53,319 nucleotides of DNA from an uncultured Ruminococcus sp. (GTDB lineage Bacteria; Bacillota; Clostridia; Oscillospirales; Acutalibacteraceae): assembly GCA_900543095.1 (NCBI GenBank), contig UQQD01000013.1:1-53319 (forward strand). Direction: 5' to 3'. Below the pieces are notes generated by a model. It saw only the letters and a list, made by a program, of their open reading frames with translations, ran no database searches and was not told where the DNA came from. This document shows, in pieces, positions 1 to 8,572 of the stretch. The translations under genes and the position numbers were made by a program. The number at the start of each line of letters is the position of its first letter. Position 1 is the stretch's first letter.

Positions 1-117
1 TAGCAAAAAGTTAAAAGCCCTTGTTTAAACCCGTTAATCTTTAATTTTTAAATAGGGCAACGCTATGCTTTCCTGCAAGGAGATTTTAACGCCCTTTCAA
101 ATCCATCTCAGCTTTAC

Positions 118-144
118 CAAAAACAAAACCACCCTTTGGGTGGT
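118..144 (-). terminator. Rho-independent terminator of tRNA-Thr
   Basis: On the minus strand, directly after the encoded CCA of tRNA-Thr, a 7-bp stem ACCACCC / GGGTGGT with an AAA loop (128-144 on the plus strand) is followed by TTTTGTTTTTGG. This is a standard intrinsic terminator shape. The plus-strand reading also has T-rich DNA after the stem, so it could stop transcription from either side. Confidence 0.8.
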
Positions 145-152
145 CTTGTTTT

Positions 153-228
153 TGGAGCTGATAACGGGATTTGAACCCGTGACCTCGTCCTTACCAAGGA
201 CGCACTCTACCTCCTGAGCTATATCAGC
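153..228 (-). tRNA. tRNA-Thr (GGT anticodon)
   Basis: Reading the minus strand, a 7-bp acceptor stem GCTGATA / TATCAGC encloses a full cloverleaf. The D arm has AGCTCAGGAGGTAGAG, the anticodon stem CGTCC / GGACG holds loop TTGGTAA with anticodon GGT, and the T arm contains GGTTCAAATCC. A discriminator T and CCA are encoded (CCA at 155-153), giving 76 nt in total. It decodes Thr codons ACC and ACU. A terminator follows at once, so it is probably transcribed alone or as the last gene of a unit. I did not find a convincing promoter for it in 229-365. Confidence 0.95.
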
Positions 229-366
229 ATTATTCACTTTTACCTCGGCTTTCATTGCCGAAAAAATCGTCCGTCAAATATAATACCATATATATATCAT
301 AATTTCAAATGTTTTTTTAAATTTTTTAAATATTTTCGGAATTTACAAAAAAATCCGAAAAAACTC

Positions 367-395
367 TTGATAATATCACAAAACAGTGATATAAT
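367..395 (+). promoter_or_regulatory. Sigma-A promoter of the rimP-nusA-infB operon
   Basis: TTGATA (367-372) and TATAAT (390-395) are separated by exactly 17 bp, an almost perfect vegetative promoter. The expected start is near 402. It faces the rimP operon and lies in an AT-rich stretch free of genes. Confidence 0.85.
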
Positions 396-420
396 TCTAA
401 TGTTAAATATTTTAGACTAA

Positions 421-445
421 GGAGTGGGCAGCAAACCCGCTCCTT
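421..445 (+). promoter_or_regulatory. Hairpin in the rimP leader
   Basis: GGAGTGGG pairs with CCCGCTCC (one G.U pair) around loop CAGCAAA, followed by TTTGTATTTATT. It sits between the promoter and the rimP SD site (GGGAGGT, 461-467). It looks like a weak attenuator or a stabilising 5' hairpin. A role in NusA feedback is possible but is not shown by the sequence. Confidence 0.5.
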
Positions 446-472
446 TGTATTTATTGCTTTGGGAGGTATCAT

Positions 473-952
473 ATGTCTAAAAGCAAGGGCGGAGTTACCG
501 TTTCAAAGGTTTGGGAGCTTTGTGAACCAATCGTTAATAATCTTGGGCTTTCGCTTTGGGACGTGCGCTACGTCAAGGAGGGCGCAAATTGGTTTCTGCG
601 GGTATATATTGATAAGGAAGGCGGCGTTGACATCAACGACTGCGAGGCTGTTTCAAGAGCAATCAATGAACCTCTCGATCAGCTTGACCCTATCGAAAAC
701 GCCTATTGTCTTGAGGTCTGCTCACCCGGAATCGAACGTGAGCTTGTGCGTGACGAACATTTTATGCAGTTTATCGGCGCTGATATAATGGTAAAAATGC
801 GCCGCCCCGTTGAGGGTATCGGCAAAGAATTCAAGGGTGTGCTGAAATCCTATGACAACGGCAATGTCACAATCCGTGACCACTCGGACGAAAACGAAGT
901 AACAATCGGCAAAAAAGACGCTGCTTGGATAAAACTTGATGATTTTGATTAA
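473..952 (+). CDS. rimP: Ribosome maturation factor RimP
   Basis: 159 residues, the usual RimP length. RimP acts in the cytoplasm and assists maturation of the 30S subunit. The N-terminal domain shows the family pattern LGLSLWDVRY, then VYIDKEGGVDINDCEAVSRAI, and the signature EVCSPGIEREL. A C-terminal SH3-like domain holds FKGVLKSYDNGNVTI. The start is fixed by SD GGGAGGT six bases upstream. It is the first gene of the classic rimP-nusA-ylxR-ylxQ-infB cluster, downstream of a near-consensus promoter and a leader hairpin. nusA follows after a short gap. Identification is firm from both sequence and position. Confidence 0.95.
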   Translation: MSKSKGGVTVSKVWELCEPIVNNLGLSLWDVRYVKEGANWFLRVYIDKEGGVDINDCEAVSRAINEPLDQLDPIENAYCLEVCSPGIERELVRDEHFMQFIGADIMVKMRRPVEGIGKEFKGVLKSYDNGNVTIRDHSDENEVTIGKKDAAWIKLDDFD

Positions 953-975
953 TTTAGTAAAGGATGATTTGGAAA

Positions 976-2079
976 ATGACAAACAAGGACCTATTTGAAG
1001 CATTAAAAATGTTTGAAACTGAAAAGAATATCCCTATGGAATATATGCTTCAGCAAATCAAAAAGGCTATCGAAATTGCCTGCAAAAACAACTACGGCGG
1101 CAATGAAAACGTTGTGTTTAAAATCGACCCCGAAAAGAATCTGTTTGACGCAAAGCTTGTCAAAACCGTCGTTGAAGAGGTTGAAAACCCCAACTTTGAG
1201 GTAACTGTTGATGAAGCTCAGTCGATTAACAAGCGCAAAAAATATGCTGTCGGCGATGAGATAGAAATTCCGCTCGACACAAAGCACCTCGGCAGAATCG
1301 CCGTTGCTTCGGCACGCAACGTTATCCGCCAGGGAATCCGCGCAGGTGAAAAAGGTCAGTCGCTTCTTGAGTTCCAAAGCAAGCTCGGCGAGATTGTAAC
1401 CGCAACCGTTGAAAGAATCGACCCCAAAAGCGGTGCGGCAACTATCAGAATCGGCAAAAGCGAAGCTATGCTGCCCAAGAGCGAACAGCTCGGCTATGAC
1501 AACCTTTGTGAGGGTGACCACATCAAGGTGTATATCGCCGACGTAAAGGACAACGAAAGAGGTCCTCACGCTATCATTTCAAGAACACATCCGGGATTTG
1601 TAAGACGTATGTTTGAACAGGAGGTTCCCGAAATCTTTGACGGAATCGTTGAAATCAAGTCCGTATCCCGTGAGGCAGGTTCAAGAACAAAAATGGCCGT
1701 TAAGAGCAACAACCCGGACATTGACGCTATCGGCGCCTGCATAGGCCCTAAGGGCGCTCGTGTAAACACCATTGTAGAGGAGCTCGGCGGCGAAAAAATT
1801 GACATAATCGAATACAGCGAAGATCCAGAAAAGTACATCTCCGCCGCACTTTCACCCGCAACTGTATGCAAGGTTGAGATAGTTGACGAGGAGAAAAAGA
1901 GCTGCAAAGCAACCGTTCCCGACGGACAGCTTTCGCTTGCAATCGGCAACAAGGGACAAAACGCACGCCTTGCCGCAAGGCTTACGGGCTGGAGAATCGA
2001 CATCCGTCCCGAAAGCGGATTTTACGGTGAGGATGAAGAGGACAGCCAACCCGAAGAAACCCCCGACGACGAAGAATAA
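976..2079 (+). CDS. nusA: Transcription termination/antitermination factor NusA
   Basis: About 367 residues. NusA binds RNA polymerase and nascent RNA and tunes pausing, termination and antitermination. The order is an N-terminal polymerase-binding domain with the conserved MEYMLQQIKKAIEIACK stretch, an S1 domain (around residues 135-200, GEIVTATVERID), then two KH domains with DAIGACIGPKGARVNTI and GQLSLAIGNKGQNARLAARL. The protein ends in an acidic tail and lacks the extra acidic repeats of proteobacterial NusA, as is normal in Firmicutes. An upstream ATG at 964 overlaps the SD (AAAGGA, 959-964), so the ATG at 976 is preferred. It is the second gene of the translation operon. Confidence 0.95.
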   Translation: MTNKDLFEALKMFETEKNIPMEYMLQQIKKAIEIACKNNYGGNENVVFKIDPEKNLFDAKLVKTVVEEVENPNFEVTVDEAQSINKRKKYAVGDEIEIPLDTKHLGRIAVASARNVIRQGIRAGEKGQSLLEFQSKLGEIVTATVERIDPKSGAATIRIGKSEAMLPKSEQLGYDNLCEGDHIKVYIADVKDNERGPHAIISRTHPGFVRRMFEQEVPEIFDGIVEIKSVSREAGSRTKMAVKSNNPDIDAIGACIGPKGARVNTIVEELGGEKIDIIEYSEDPEKYISAALSPATVCKVEIVDEEKKSCKATVPDGQLSLAIGNKGQNARLAARLTGWRIDIRPESGFYGEDEEDSQPEETPDDEE

Positions 2080-2132
2080 CCCGGGTGATAATCTAAGCCA
2101 TCGGCAAAACCCTTTATGCAAAAGGTGATGAA

Positions 2133-2435
2133 ATGAAAAAAGTACCAATGCGAAAATGTACGGGCTGTATGGAAATGAAGCCCAAATTTGAACTGATAAG
2201 AGTTGTAAAAGCTCCCGACGTAAAAAACGAAAGCGGCGAGGTTGTCAAAAGCGGAGAAATCACGCTTGACCTCACCGGCAAAAAATCGGGACGGGGCGCA
2301 TATGTCTGCAAAAACGCCGAGTGCCTTGAAAAGGCTTTTAAGGCTCACAGATTTGAGCGTTCGCTTTCATGCAAAATTCCCCAAGAGGTGTATGAACAGC
2401 TCAAATCTCAGCTTGCGGATACAAACGCCGATTGA
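2133..2435 (+). CDS. rnpM: YlxR/RnpM family RNA-binding protein
   Basis: 100 residues. The YlxR fold is recognised by the N-terminal VPMRKCTGCMEMKPKFELIR and the GRGAYVC motif followed by a basic helix (FKAHRFERSL). YlxR has been renamed RnpM after work in Bacillus indicating that it binds the RNase P RNA and modulates RNase P. That role is family knowledge, not something visible here. SD AAAGGTGAT lies just upstream. It sits between nusA and ylxQ as in most Firmicutes, which confirms the call. An internal insertion (KNESGEVVKSGE) makes it slightly longer than the common ~90 residues. Confidence 0.9.
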   Translation: MKKVPMRKCTGCMEMKPKFELIRVVKAPDVKNESGEVVKSGEITLDLTGKKSGRGAYVCKNAECLEKAFKAHRFERSLSCKIPQEVYEQLKSQLADTNAD

Positions 2436-2452
2436 TACGGAAAGAGGCATAA

Positions 2453-2791
2453 ATGACAGACAAAATATTGTCGCTGCTCGGACTTTGCAGGCGTGCAGGC
2501 AAGCTGGCCATAGGTGCAGACCCTGCAACGGAGTCTGTAATCAAGCACAAGTCAAGCTTGGTATTGTATGCAAACGATTTTTCACACAACAGCGTAAAGC
2601 CTGTTTGGGAAGCGGCACACAAAAACAATGTAAAGGCATTAATAATAAACAGAAGCAAAAACGAACTCAGCCTTGCACTCGGCAAAATGTGCGGTGTGGT
2701 TTCGGTTGAGGATAAAGGCTTTGCCGACAAGCTTGTCGGACTTATAAACGATGAACAGGGAGGAGAATTACATGATAAAATACAAGGTTAA
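2453..2791 (+). CDS. ylxQ: YlxQ, L7Ae/L30e-type K-turn binding protein
   Basis: 112 residues. L7Ae/L30e-like proteins bind kink-turn RNA. The start ILSLLGLCRRAGKLAIGAD and the later VKALIINRSKNELS ... GVVSVEDKGFADKL follow the YlxQ pattern. The gene lies between rnpM and infB, its standard place. Its 3' end overlaps the infB start by 20 nt and contains the infB SD, so the two are translationally linked. The exact RNA target in bacteria is not settled. SD-like AAAGAGGC lies upstream of the ATG. Confidence 0.88.
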   Translation: MTDKILSLLGLCRRAGKLAIGADPATESVIKHKSSLVLYANDFSHNSVKPVWEAAHKNNVKALIINRSKNELSLALGKMCGVVSVEDKGFADKLVGLINDEQGGELHDKIQG

Positions 2792-5132
2792 GGACGCAGC
2801 CGCCGATTTGGGCGTGACAAACAAAAAAATCATAGAAATTCTTGAAAAATATTGCGGTGTGAGCAAAAAGACTATGACTTCGCTTGAAGAAAGCGAGCTT
2901 GACGTTATCTTTGACGTTATCACTCAGGAAAACAAGGTTGAAAGCCTTGACAGCTATTTTGCGTCGCGCAACGAAAAAATCGAAAACGAGCCGCCCAAGC
3001 CCGCCGAGGAAGAAAAACCTGCCGAAAGCAAAAAGGCTGAAAAAAATGCAAAGGATAAAGCAGAAGCCATAAAGTCTCAGCAGACCAAAAAGCAGGAACA
3101 GACAAAGACCTCCGAAAAGCCTGCGGCTGAGGTAAAGCAGGAGGAGCCTGTTCAAAGAAAGCGCAGAGTTATCGACACACGCACAAGCAACATCAATGTT
3201 GACAAATACAATTCAAAGTACGACGATATGGCGAGCGACAGCTCAAAAATGCGAAACACGGACAATACCGTAAAGAAGCAGAAATTCGCAAACCGTTCAC
3301 AGCGTCAAAAAGGCAGACGTCAGGGCAGAAGAGAAACCGAAGCAGAACGTCTGAAGCGTATTGCGCTTGAACGCAAGCAAAAGCCTATCACAGTACAGAT
3401 TCCCGACGAAATTCTCGTTTCCGAGCTTGCGCTCAGACTCAAGGCTACCGTAGCAGAGGTTGTTAAAAAGGCATTCCTTATGGGTACAATGGTAACCGCA
3501 ACTGATACAATAGACTTTGACACCGCTTCGCTTATTGCAATGGAATTTCACGCAAAGGTTGAAAAGGAAGTTGTAGTTACAATAGAAGAACAGATTATCG
3601 ACGACAGCGAGGACGATGAAACAAACCTCGTAGGCAGAGCGCCCGTAGTAGTAGTTATGGGACACGTTGACCACGGTAAAACATCTATTCTTGACGCTAT
3701 CCGCCACGCAAACGTTACCGCAGGCGAAGCAGGCGGTATTACCCAGCATATCGGTGCGTACAGAGTAATGATAAACGGCAAGCCTATCACGTTCCTTGAC
3801 ACGCCGGGACACGAAGCATTTACAACAATGCGTGCAAGAGGCGCTCAGGTAACTGATATTGCTATCCTTGTAGTAGCTGCAGACGACGGTATTATGCCGC
3901 AGACAGTCGAGGCTATCCACCACGCAAAAGCGGCAGGCGTTTCGGTTATCGTCGCTATCAACAAAATGGATAAAGACGGCGCAAACCCGGAACAGGTAAA
4001 ACAACAGCTCACCGAACACGAGCTTATCCCCGAAGAATGGGGCGGTGATACTCCGTGTATTCCCGTTTCTGCAAAGACAAAGCAGGGACTTGATGATTTG
4101 CTTGAAATGGTAACTCTTGTTGCCGAGATGAAAGAGCTGAAAGCAAATCCCGACAGAGCCGCAAAGGGTACTGTAATTGAAGCAAGACTTGACAAAGGCA
4201 GAGGTCCTGTTGCAACAGTGCTTGTTCAGAACGGTACTCTCCACAAGGGCGACACTATCATTGCAGGCACAAGCGTCGGCAGAGTAAGAGTTATGACAAA
4301 CGACAAGGGCGAAAGAGTTAAGGAAGCAGGACCGTCCGTGCCGGTTGAGATAACAGGACTTGACGAAGTGCCTACAGGCGGAGATGTATTTGACGCAGTA
4401 AGCGATGAACGTCTTGCACGCACGCTTGCCGACCAAAGAAAAGCCGCAAAGAAAGAAGAAGTATTTAACGCTCAGACAAAGGTAACTCTTGACAATCTGT
4501 TTGACCAGATGAAGTTAGGAGAAATCAAAGAGCTTCAAATAATTGTAAAAGCCGACGTTCAGGGTTCGGTAGAGGCTGTAACGCAGTCACTCGTAAAGCT
4601 CTCCAACGACGAAGTAAGAGTGAATGTTATTCACGGCGCAGTAGGCGCTATCAACGAATCCGACGTAATGCTTGCAGAGGCTTCATCTGCAATTATCGTA
4701 GGCTTTAACGTACGTCCCGACGCAGTTGCGGCAGAAAACGCAGAGCGTTCAGGCGTGGATATGCGCCTTTACAGCGTAATTTACGACTGCATAAACGAAA
4801 TCGAAGCCGCAATGAAGGGTATGCTTGCGCCGAAACAGCGTGAAGTTGTTCTCGGTATGGCAGAATGTCGTAACGTTATCAAGATTAAATCTGTCGGCAC
4901 TATCGCAGGATCGTATGTTAAGAGCGGCAAGATTCAGCGCGGCGGCGGAGTAAGAGTTATCCGTGACGGCATAGTAATCGCTGAAGATACCATTGCCTCC
5001 CTCCAGCGCTTTAAGGACGCAGTCAAGGAGGTAAACGAGGGCTACGAATGTGGTATCGGTCTTGAAAAGTTCAACGACCTCAAAGAAGGCGATATGTTTG
5101 AAGTTTATACAATCGAAGAATATCGCGACTGA
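2772..5132 (+). CDS. infB: Translation initiation factor IF-2
   Basis: About 786 residues. IF-2 is the GTPase that brings initiator tRNA to the 30S subunit and promotes subunit joining. An N-terminal IF2_N module (KYKVKDAAADLGV) is followed by a Lys/Glu/Ala-rich linker, a second IF2_N module and the G domain: G1 GHVDHGKT near residue 297, G3 DTPGH near 341 and NKMD near 396. Domains II-IV follow, including LQIIVKADVQGSVEA. An ATG at 2751 lies upstream of the SD (AGGGAGGAG, 2758-2766), so translation starts at 2772, inside the end of ylxQ. No strong terminator follows; a repeat-filled gap separates it from rbfA. Confidence 0.96.
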   Translation: MIKYKVKDAAADLGVTNKKIIEILEKYCGVSKKTMTSLEESELDVIFDVITQENKVESLDSYFASRNEKIENEPPKPAEEEKPAESKKAEKNAKDKAEAIKSQQTKKQEQTKTSEKPAAEVKQEEPVQRKRRVIDTRTSNINVDKYNSKYDDMASDSSKMRNTDNTVKKQKFANRSQRQKGRRQGRRETEAERLKRIALERKQKPITVQIPDEILVSELALRLKATVAEVVKKAFLMGTMVTATDTIDFDTASLIAMEFHAKVEKEVVVTIEEQIIDDSEDDETNLVGRAPVVVVMGHVDHGKTSILDAIRHANVTAGEAGGITQHIGAYRVMINGKPITFLDTPGHEAFTTMRARGAQVTDIAILVVAADDGIMPQTVEAIHHAKAAGVSVIVAINKMDKDGANPEQVKQQLTEHELIPEEWGGDTPCIPVSAKTKQGLDDLLEMVTLVAEMKELKANPDRAAKGTVIEARLDKGRGPVATVLVQNGTLHKGDTIIAGTSVGRVRVMTNDKGERVKEAGPSVPVEITGLDEVPTGGDVFDAVSDERLARTLADQRKAAKKEEVFNAQTKVTLDNLFDQMKLGEIKELQIIVKADVQGSVEAVTQSLVKLSNDEVRVNVIHGAVGAINESDVMLAEASSAIIVGFNVRPDAVAAENAERSGVDMRLYSVIYDCINEIEAAMKGMLAPKQREVVLGMAECRNVIKIKSVGTIAGSYVKSGKIQRGGGVRVIRDGIVIAEDTIASLQRFKDAVKEVNEGYECGIGLEKFNDLKEGDMFEVYTIEEYRD

Positions 5133-5207
5133 TTTTTCTCCCAACCGCTTCAAAGACGCATAAAATAAAAGCTTTCTCCTTGAGGGAAAGAAACGGTGTA
5201 ATCATAC

Positions 5208-5312
5208 TTGTAGGGGCGAACAGTGTTCGCTCTCGGACAGCCGCAAGGACTGTCCTTACAGTTCAATGTGGAAATGTTTAATCGGTATTGTAGGGAACGG
5301 TCTTGACCGTTG
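5208..5312 (-). repeat. Family A palindromic repeat, copy A1
   Basis: The 250-bp gap between infB and rbfA is largely filled by this element. Its modules are GGCGAACA/TGTTCGC, GGACAGCC/GGACTGTCC and GGAACGGTC/GACCGTT, with TTGTAGG at the edges. They occur in the same order, but reverse-complemented, as in 53212-53319. It carries no reading frame and no T-run, so it is not a simple terminator. Confidence 0.8.
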
Positions 5313-5382
5313 TGCCGTTTTCAATGCAATGCGCAAATTTCAGTCGTAGAGAACGTGACGAAAAATACAAGAGGATAAAATA

Positions 5383-5760
5383 ATGTCAGGACACAGAATT
5401 GAAAGAACAACCGAAGATATAAAACGTGAACTTACGGCAATTTTCAGAGAACTAAAAGATCCCCGTGTGAGCGGAGCGTTCCTGTCGATAGTGCGTGTTG
5501 AGGTCACAAACGACCTTTCCTACTGCACGGTGTCGGTCAGCGCCATTGAGGGGCTTGATCGGGCAAAGCAGGCTGTAAAGGGGCTTGAATCCGCATCGGG
5601 ATTTATCCGCCGTGAGCTTGGTCACAGGCTCAGACTGCGCCACGTTCCCGAACTCATATTCAAGGCTACCGACAGCATTGAATACAGTGCTCACATTAAC
5701 CGCATTTTACACGACCTTGATATTGTAACCGAAGAGGGCAAAGAAGATGACGATAACTGA
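5383..5760 (+). CDS. rbfA: Ribosome-binding factor A
   Basis: 125 residues. RbfA is a KH-fold protein that binds 16S rRNA near the 5' helix during 30S maturation. The family pattern is clear: an N-terminal helix HRIERTTEDIKRELTAIF, then DPRVSGAFLSIVRVEVTNDLSYCTVSVS, and the C-terminal GFIRRELGHRLRLRHVPELIFKATDSIEYSAHI. SD AGAGGAT precedes the ATG. It overlaps nrnA by 14 nt, so rbfA, nrnA and truB form a tightly packed unit. A repeat-rich 250-bp gap separates them from infB, which is unusual for this cluster. Confidence 0.95.
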   Translation: MSGHRIERTTEDIKRELTAIFRELKDPRVSGAFLSIVRVEVTNDLSYCTVSVSAIEGLDRAKQAVKGLESASGFIRRELGHRLRLRHVPELIFKATDSIEYSAHINRILHDLDIVTEEGKEDDDN

Positions 5761-6682
5761 GATTGCGGATTTTTTGATCTCGCACAACAATTTTGAGATT
5801 CTTACCCACGCCTATCCCGACGGCGACACGCTCGGAAGCGGCTACGCACTTTGTCTTGCGCTCCAACAGCTCGGCAAAAACGCAAGGGTGATAACAACAA
5901 ATCTTCCGCATAATTTTGAGTTTTTGACAGACGGCATAAAAGAGCAGAACTTTGATGCCGAAACTATCGTCAGCACCGATGTTGCGGACGAAAAGCTGCT
6001 CGGCTCAAACAAGGAAAAATACTCAGGTAAAATCGACCTTTGCATTGACCACCATATCACCAACAAGGTCGAAACCGACCTTAAGTTTGTTGATGAAACC
6101 GCAGCGGCAAACAGCGAAATAATCTACAGGCTTTTGCTTGCAATGGAAGTTAAAATCACAAAACAAATTGCAAACTGCCTTTATACGGGCATTTCAACCG
6201 ACACGGGCTGTTTCAGATACACCAACACAACCTCAAACACTCTGAGAACGGCCGCCGACCTTATGGACATCGGGTGTGACACCGCCTATATAAACAAGGT
6301 GATGTTTGAAACCAAAACAAAGGCAAAAATACGCCTTGAACGTGCGGTCTATGACACAATGCTCTATTGTGCGGGCGGCAAGTGTGCAATAATTTACACA
6401 ACGCTTGATATGCAAAAGGAACTTAACATCGGTGATTCCGAGCTTGAGGGGCTTGCCTCTATTCCACGCCAAATTGAGGGAGTTCTCATCGGCATTACAA
6501 TGCGTGAAAAAGAAGGCGGAGTGTTCAAAATCTCTGTACGCACAAACGGAAATGTCAATGCCGCCGACTTTTGTTCAAACTTTGGCGGCGGCGGTCACTC
6601 GGCGGCGGCAGGCTGTTCGATAGAGGGCAGTCTTGACGAGGTACGCACAATGCTTGTTGCGGCGGCGGAAGCGATACTATGA
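5747..6682 (+). CDS. nrnA: DHH-DHHA1 phosphoesterase, NrnA-like
   Basis: 311 residues. The NrnA family degrades short oligonucleotides (nanoRNA) and often also dephosphorylates pAp. The metal-binding DHH domain shows HAYPDGDTLGSG near the N-terminus and the DHH triad in LCIDHHITN around residue 103. The C-terminal DHHA1 substrate domain has the glycine motif GGGGHSAAAGC. It starts inside the end of rbfA and overlaps truB by the 4 nt ATGA, so it is translationally coupled on both sides. This rbfA-nrnA-truB order is common in Clostridia. Substrate range is inferred from family only. Confidence 0.9.
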   Translation: MTITEIADFLISHNNFEILTHAYPDGDTLGSGYALCLALQQLGKNARVITTNLPHNFEFLTDGIKEQNFDAETIVSTDVADEKLLGSNKEKYSGKIDLCIDHHITNKVETDLKFVDETAAANSEIIYRLLLAMEVKITKQIANCLYTGISTDTGCFRYTNTTSNTLRTAADLMDIGCDTAYINKVMFETKTKAKIRLERAVYDTMLYCAGGKCAIIYTTLDMQKELNIGDSELEGLASIPRQIEGVLIGITMREKEGGVFKISVRTNGNVNAADFCSNFGGGGHSAAAGCSIEGSLDEVRTMLVAAAEAIL

Positions 6683-7593
6683 ACGGACTTATCCTTATAG
6701 ACAAACCAAAGGACTTCACCTCATTTGACGTTGTAGCGGTAATGCGAAAGCTGTCGGGTCAAAAAAAAGCGGGACATACAGGCACACTCGACCCGAACGC
6801 AACCGGTGTTTTGCCGATATTACTCGGCTCTGCAACAAAGGCTCAGGATCTTATCGTAAATCACGACAAAACCTATGTTGCCGACTTTAAACTCGGCATA
6901 ACGACCGACACCCTTGACATCTGGGGAAACGTCACAGCTGATTTTGACACAAAAGCCGACCTTGAAAGCGTAAAAAAAGCCCTGTTGCACTTTGAGGGTG
7001 AAATAGAGCAGATACCGCCGATGTTTTCGGCAGTTCAAAAGGACGGCAAACGGCTTTATGACCTTGCACGCCAAGGCATTGAGGTTGAACGTGAAAGCCG
7101 CAAGGTCACGGTTTACGGTATAACACTTTTGGATTTTGATGAAAGCACCCAAAGCGGAAGCTTTGAGATTTCCTGTTCAAAGGGTACCTATGTTCGCACA
7201 GTGATTGACGATATGGGCAGACTGCTCAAAACAGGCGCAGTTATGACCGACCTTAGACGGACGCAGGCCTGCGGTTTTTCCGTTGACGAATGTATCAGCC
7301 TTGACGAGGCAAAACGGCTTGCCGAAACAGGCAGACTTGAAAGTGCGCTTCATTCTGTTGAAAGTCTGTTTGATACATACAATATAATTAAAATTTCTCA
7401 GGCGCAGTCAAAGCGGTTTTCAAACGGCGGTGCGCTCGACCTTAACCGCACGGCGCTGAAAAATCAAAATGTGCGGGACAAAACGATTTTCAGAGTAAGC
7501 GATAACAACGGCGGTTTCATCGGGCTTGGCATAGTCGATGCCGAAAACCGACTGCTGAAAATCTACAAATTGTTTGATATCGGCAGGCGCTGA
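6679..7593 (+). CDS. truB: tRNA pseudouridine(55) synthase TruB
   Basis: 304 residues. TruB makes the pseudouridine at position 55 in the T loop of tRNAs. The catalytic Asp is D38 in GHTGTLDPNATGVLP. Other family blocks are DKTYVADFKLG, QIPPMFSAVQKDGKRLYDLARQG and SCSKGTYVRTVIDDMG. A short C-terminal PUA-like region follows. The start ATG overlaps the stop of nrnA. The stop codon lies in the loop of a terminator hairpin, so this is the last gene of the translation operon. ribF and rpsO, often next in other Firmicutes, are not here. Confidence 0.95.
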   Translation: MNGLILIDKPKDFTSFDVVAVMRKLSGQKKAGHTGTLDPNATGVLPILLGSATKAQDLIVNHDKTYVADFKLGITTDTLDIWGNVTADFDTKADLESVKKALLHFEGEIEQIPPMFSAVQKDGKRLYDLARQGIEVERESRKVTVYGITLLDFDESTQSGSFEISCSKGTYVRTVIDDMGRLLKTGAVMTDLRRTQACGFSVDECISLDEAKRLAETGRLESALHSVESLFDTYNIIKISQAQSKRFSNGGALDLNRTALKNQNVRDKTIFRVSDNNGGFIGLGIVDAENRLLKIYKLFDIGRR

Positions 7594-7609
7594 GTCTGCC
7601 GACTTTTTT
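7580..7609 (+). terminator. Terminator at the end of the truB operon
   Basis: TCGGCAG (7580-7586) pairs with CTGCCGA (7596-7602), followed by CTTTTTT. The truB stop codon (7591-7593) is inside the 9-nt loop, so the coding region runs into the hairpin. Confidence 0.85.
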
Positions 7610-7666
7610 ATAAGTCTATATTATCCGCAATAATTTAACCAACCCAAATTTCGGGAGGAATTCTAT

Positions 7667-8461
7667 ATGAAAATAACCGACAGCCGTATTGACAACGGAA
7701 AAGAATTTGACTGGGGACTAACTTCAAAAGATTATGCAAAATACAGAGATATATACCCAAAAAGTTTTTATGATAAAATTATTGAACGTGGACTCTGTCT
7801 AAAAGGACAAAAAATTCTCGACATCGGCACGGGAACAGGTGTTTTGCCCCGAAATTTATACAAATACGGCGCAATATGGACAGGTACCGATATTTCCGAA
7901 AATCAGATTGCCGAAGCAAGACTTCTTGCAAAAGCTCAAAATATGAATATTGCATTTCGAGTTTGTTCTGCCGAAAATCTTGACTATGCAAGCAACAGCT
8001 TCGACGCAATAACAGCTTGTCAGTGTTTTTGGTATTTTAATCACGAAAAGATTGCGCCGAAATTAGCGGATATGCTGAAAAAAGATAGTAAACTAATGAT
8101 TATGTGTATGGAATGGCTCCCCTTTGAGGACAAAATCGCAGGTGCAAGCGAAGAACTCGTGCTAAAATACAGTCCCGATTGGAGCGGTGCAGGTGAAACA
8201 CGAAAGCCGATTGACATTCCGAGTTGCTATTTTAAATACTTTGAACCGGTCTCACACGAGGAATTTGACCTTAAAGTCCCATTTACAAAGGAAAGCTGGA
8301 ACGGCAGAATGAAAGCTTGCCGCGGAGTAGGAGCTTCTCTTTCGCCGGAAAAGCTAAAAATGTGGCAAATTGAGCACAAAAAGCTACTTGATAAAATAGC
8401 TCCCGAAAAATTTGAAGTTTTGCACTTTGCCGCAATAACCGAATTAAGGGTAAAAAAATAA
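7667..8461 (+). CDS. Class I SAM-dependent methyltransferase
   Basis: 264 residues. A Rossmann-type methyltransferase fold is clear: motif I ILDIGTGTGVL at residues 50-60, the acidic end of strand 2 in TGTDISENQI, and a SAENLDYASNSFDAITACQC block typical of the Methyltransf_11 group. No membrane segment or signal peptide is visible. SD GGGAGGAA is well placed. The C-terminal half, with aromatic motifs (SCYFKYFEP, FTKESWNGRMKACRGVG), is probably the substrate part. I cannot name the substrate. It stands between the truB terminator and the lepA promoter and looks monocistronic. Confidence 0.85.
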   Translation: MKITDSRIDNGKEFDWGLTSKDYAKYRDIYPKSFYDKIIERGLCLKGQKILDIGTGTGVLPRNLYKYGAIWTGTDISENQIAEARLLAKAQNMNIAFRVCSAENLDYASNSFDAITACQCFWYFNHEKIAPKLADMLKKDSKLMIMCMEWLPFEDKIAGASEELVLKYSPDWSGAGETRKPIDIPSCYFKYFEPVSHEEFDLKVPFTKESWNGRMKACRGVGASLSPEKLKMWQIEHKKLLDKIAPEKFEVLHFAAITELRVKK

Positions 8462-8508
8462 TTTTTTTATCGGCATTACAGATATACCCTTAGGACAACA
8501 AAAGCTTC

Positions 8509-8537
8509 TTGTGAAAATCACACTTTTGTGCTATAAT
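8509..8537 (+). promoter_or_regulatory. Sigma-A promoter of lepA
   Basis: TTGTGA (8509-8514) and TATAAT (8532-8537) with a 17-bp spacer, giving an expected start near 8544, about 29 nt before the lepA ATG. Confidence 0.8.
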
Positions 8538-8572
8538 AATTCCGATTATTTATGTTAAGAGCAGGTGACATT

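Noticed and set aside
1..117. Possible gene end or small ORF at the window start
   Set aside because: Only short open frames without SD sites; no recognisable product on either strand.
3297..4436. Long open frame on the strand opposite infB
   Set aside because: It lies wholly within infB, has no ribosome site, and its Cys/Phe-rich translation looks like an antisense shadow of a conserved gene.
5208..5312. Family A palindromes as intrinsic terminators
   Set aside because: Stems are good, but no T-run follows and the modules recur in fixed order at unrelated places, so they are better seen as repeats.
8511..8521. GTGAAAATCAC as an operator in the lepA promoter
   Set aside because: Four-base arms within a promoter are expected by chance; nothing similar occurs elsewhere in the window.
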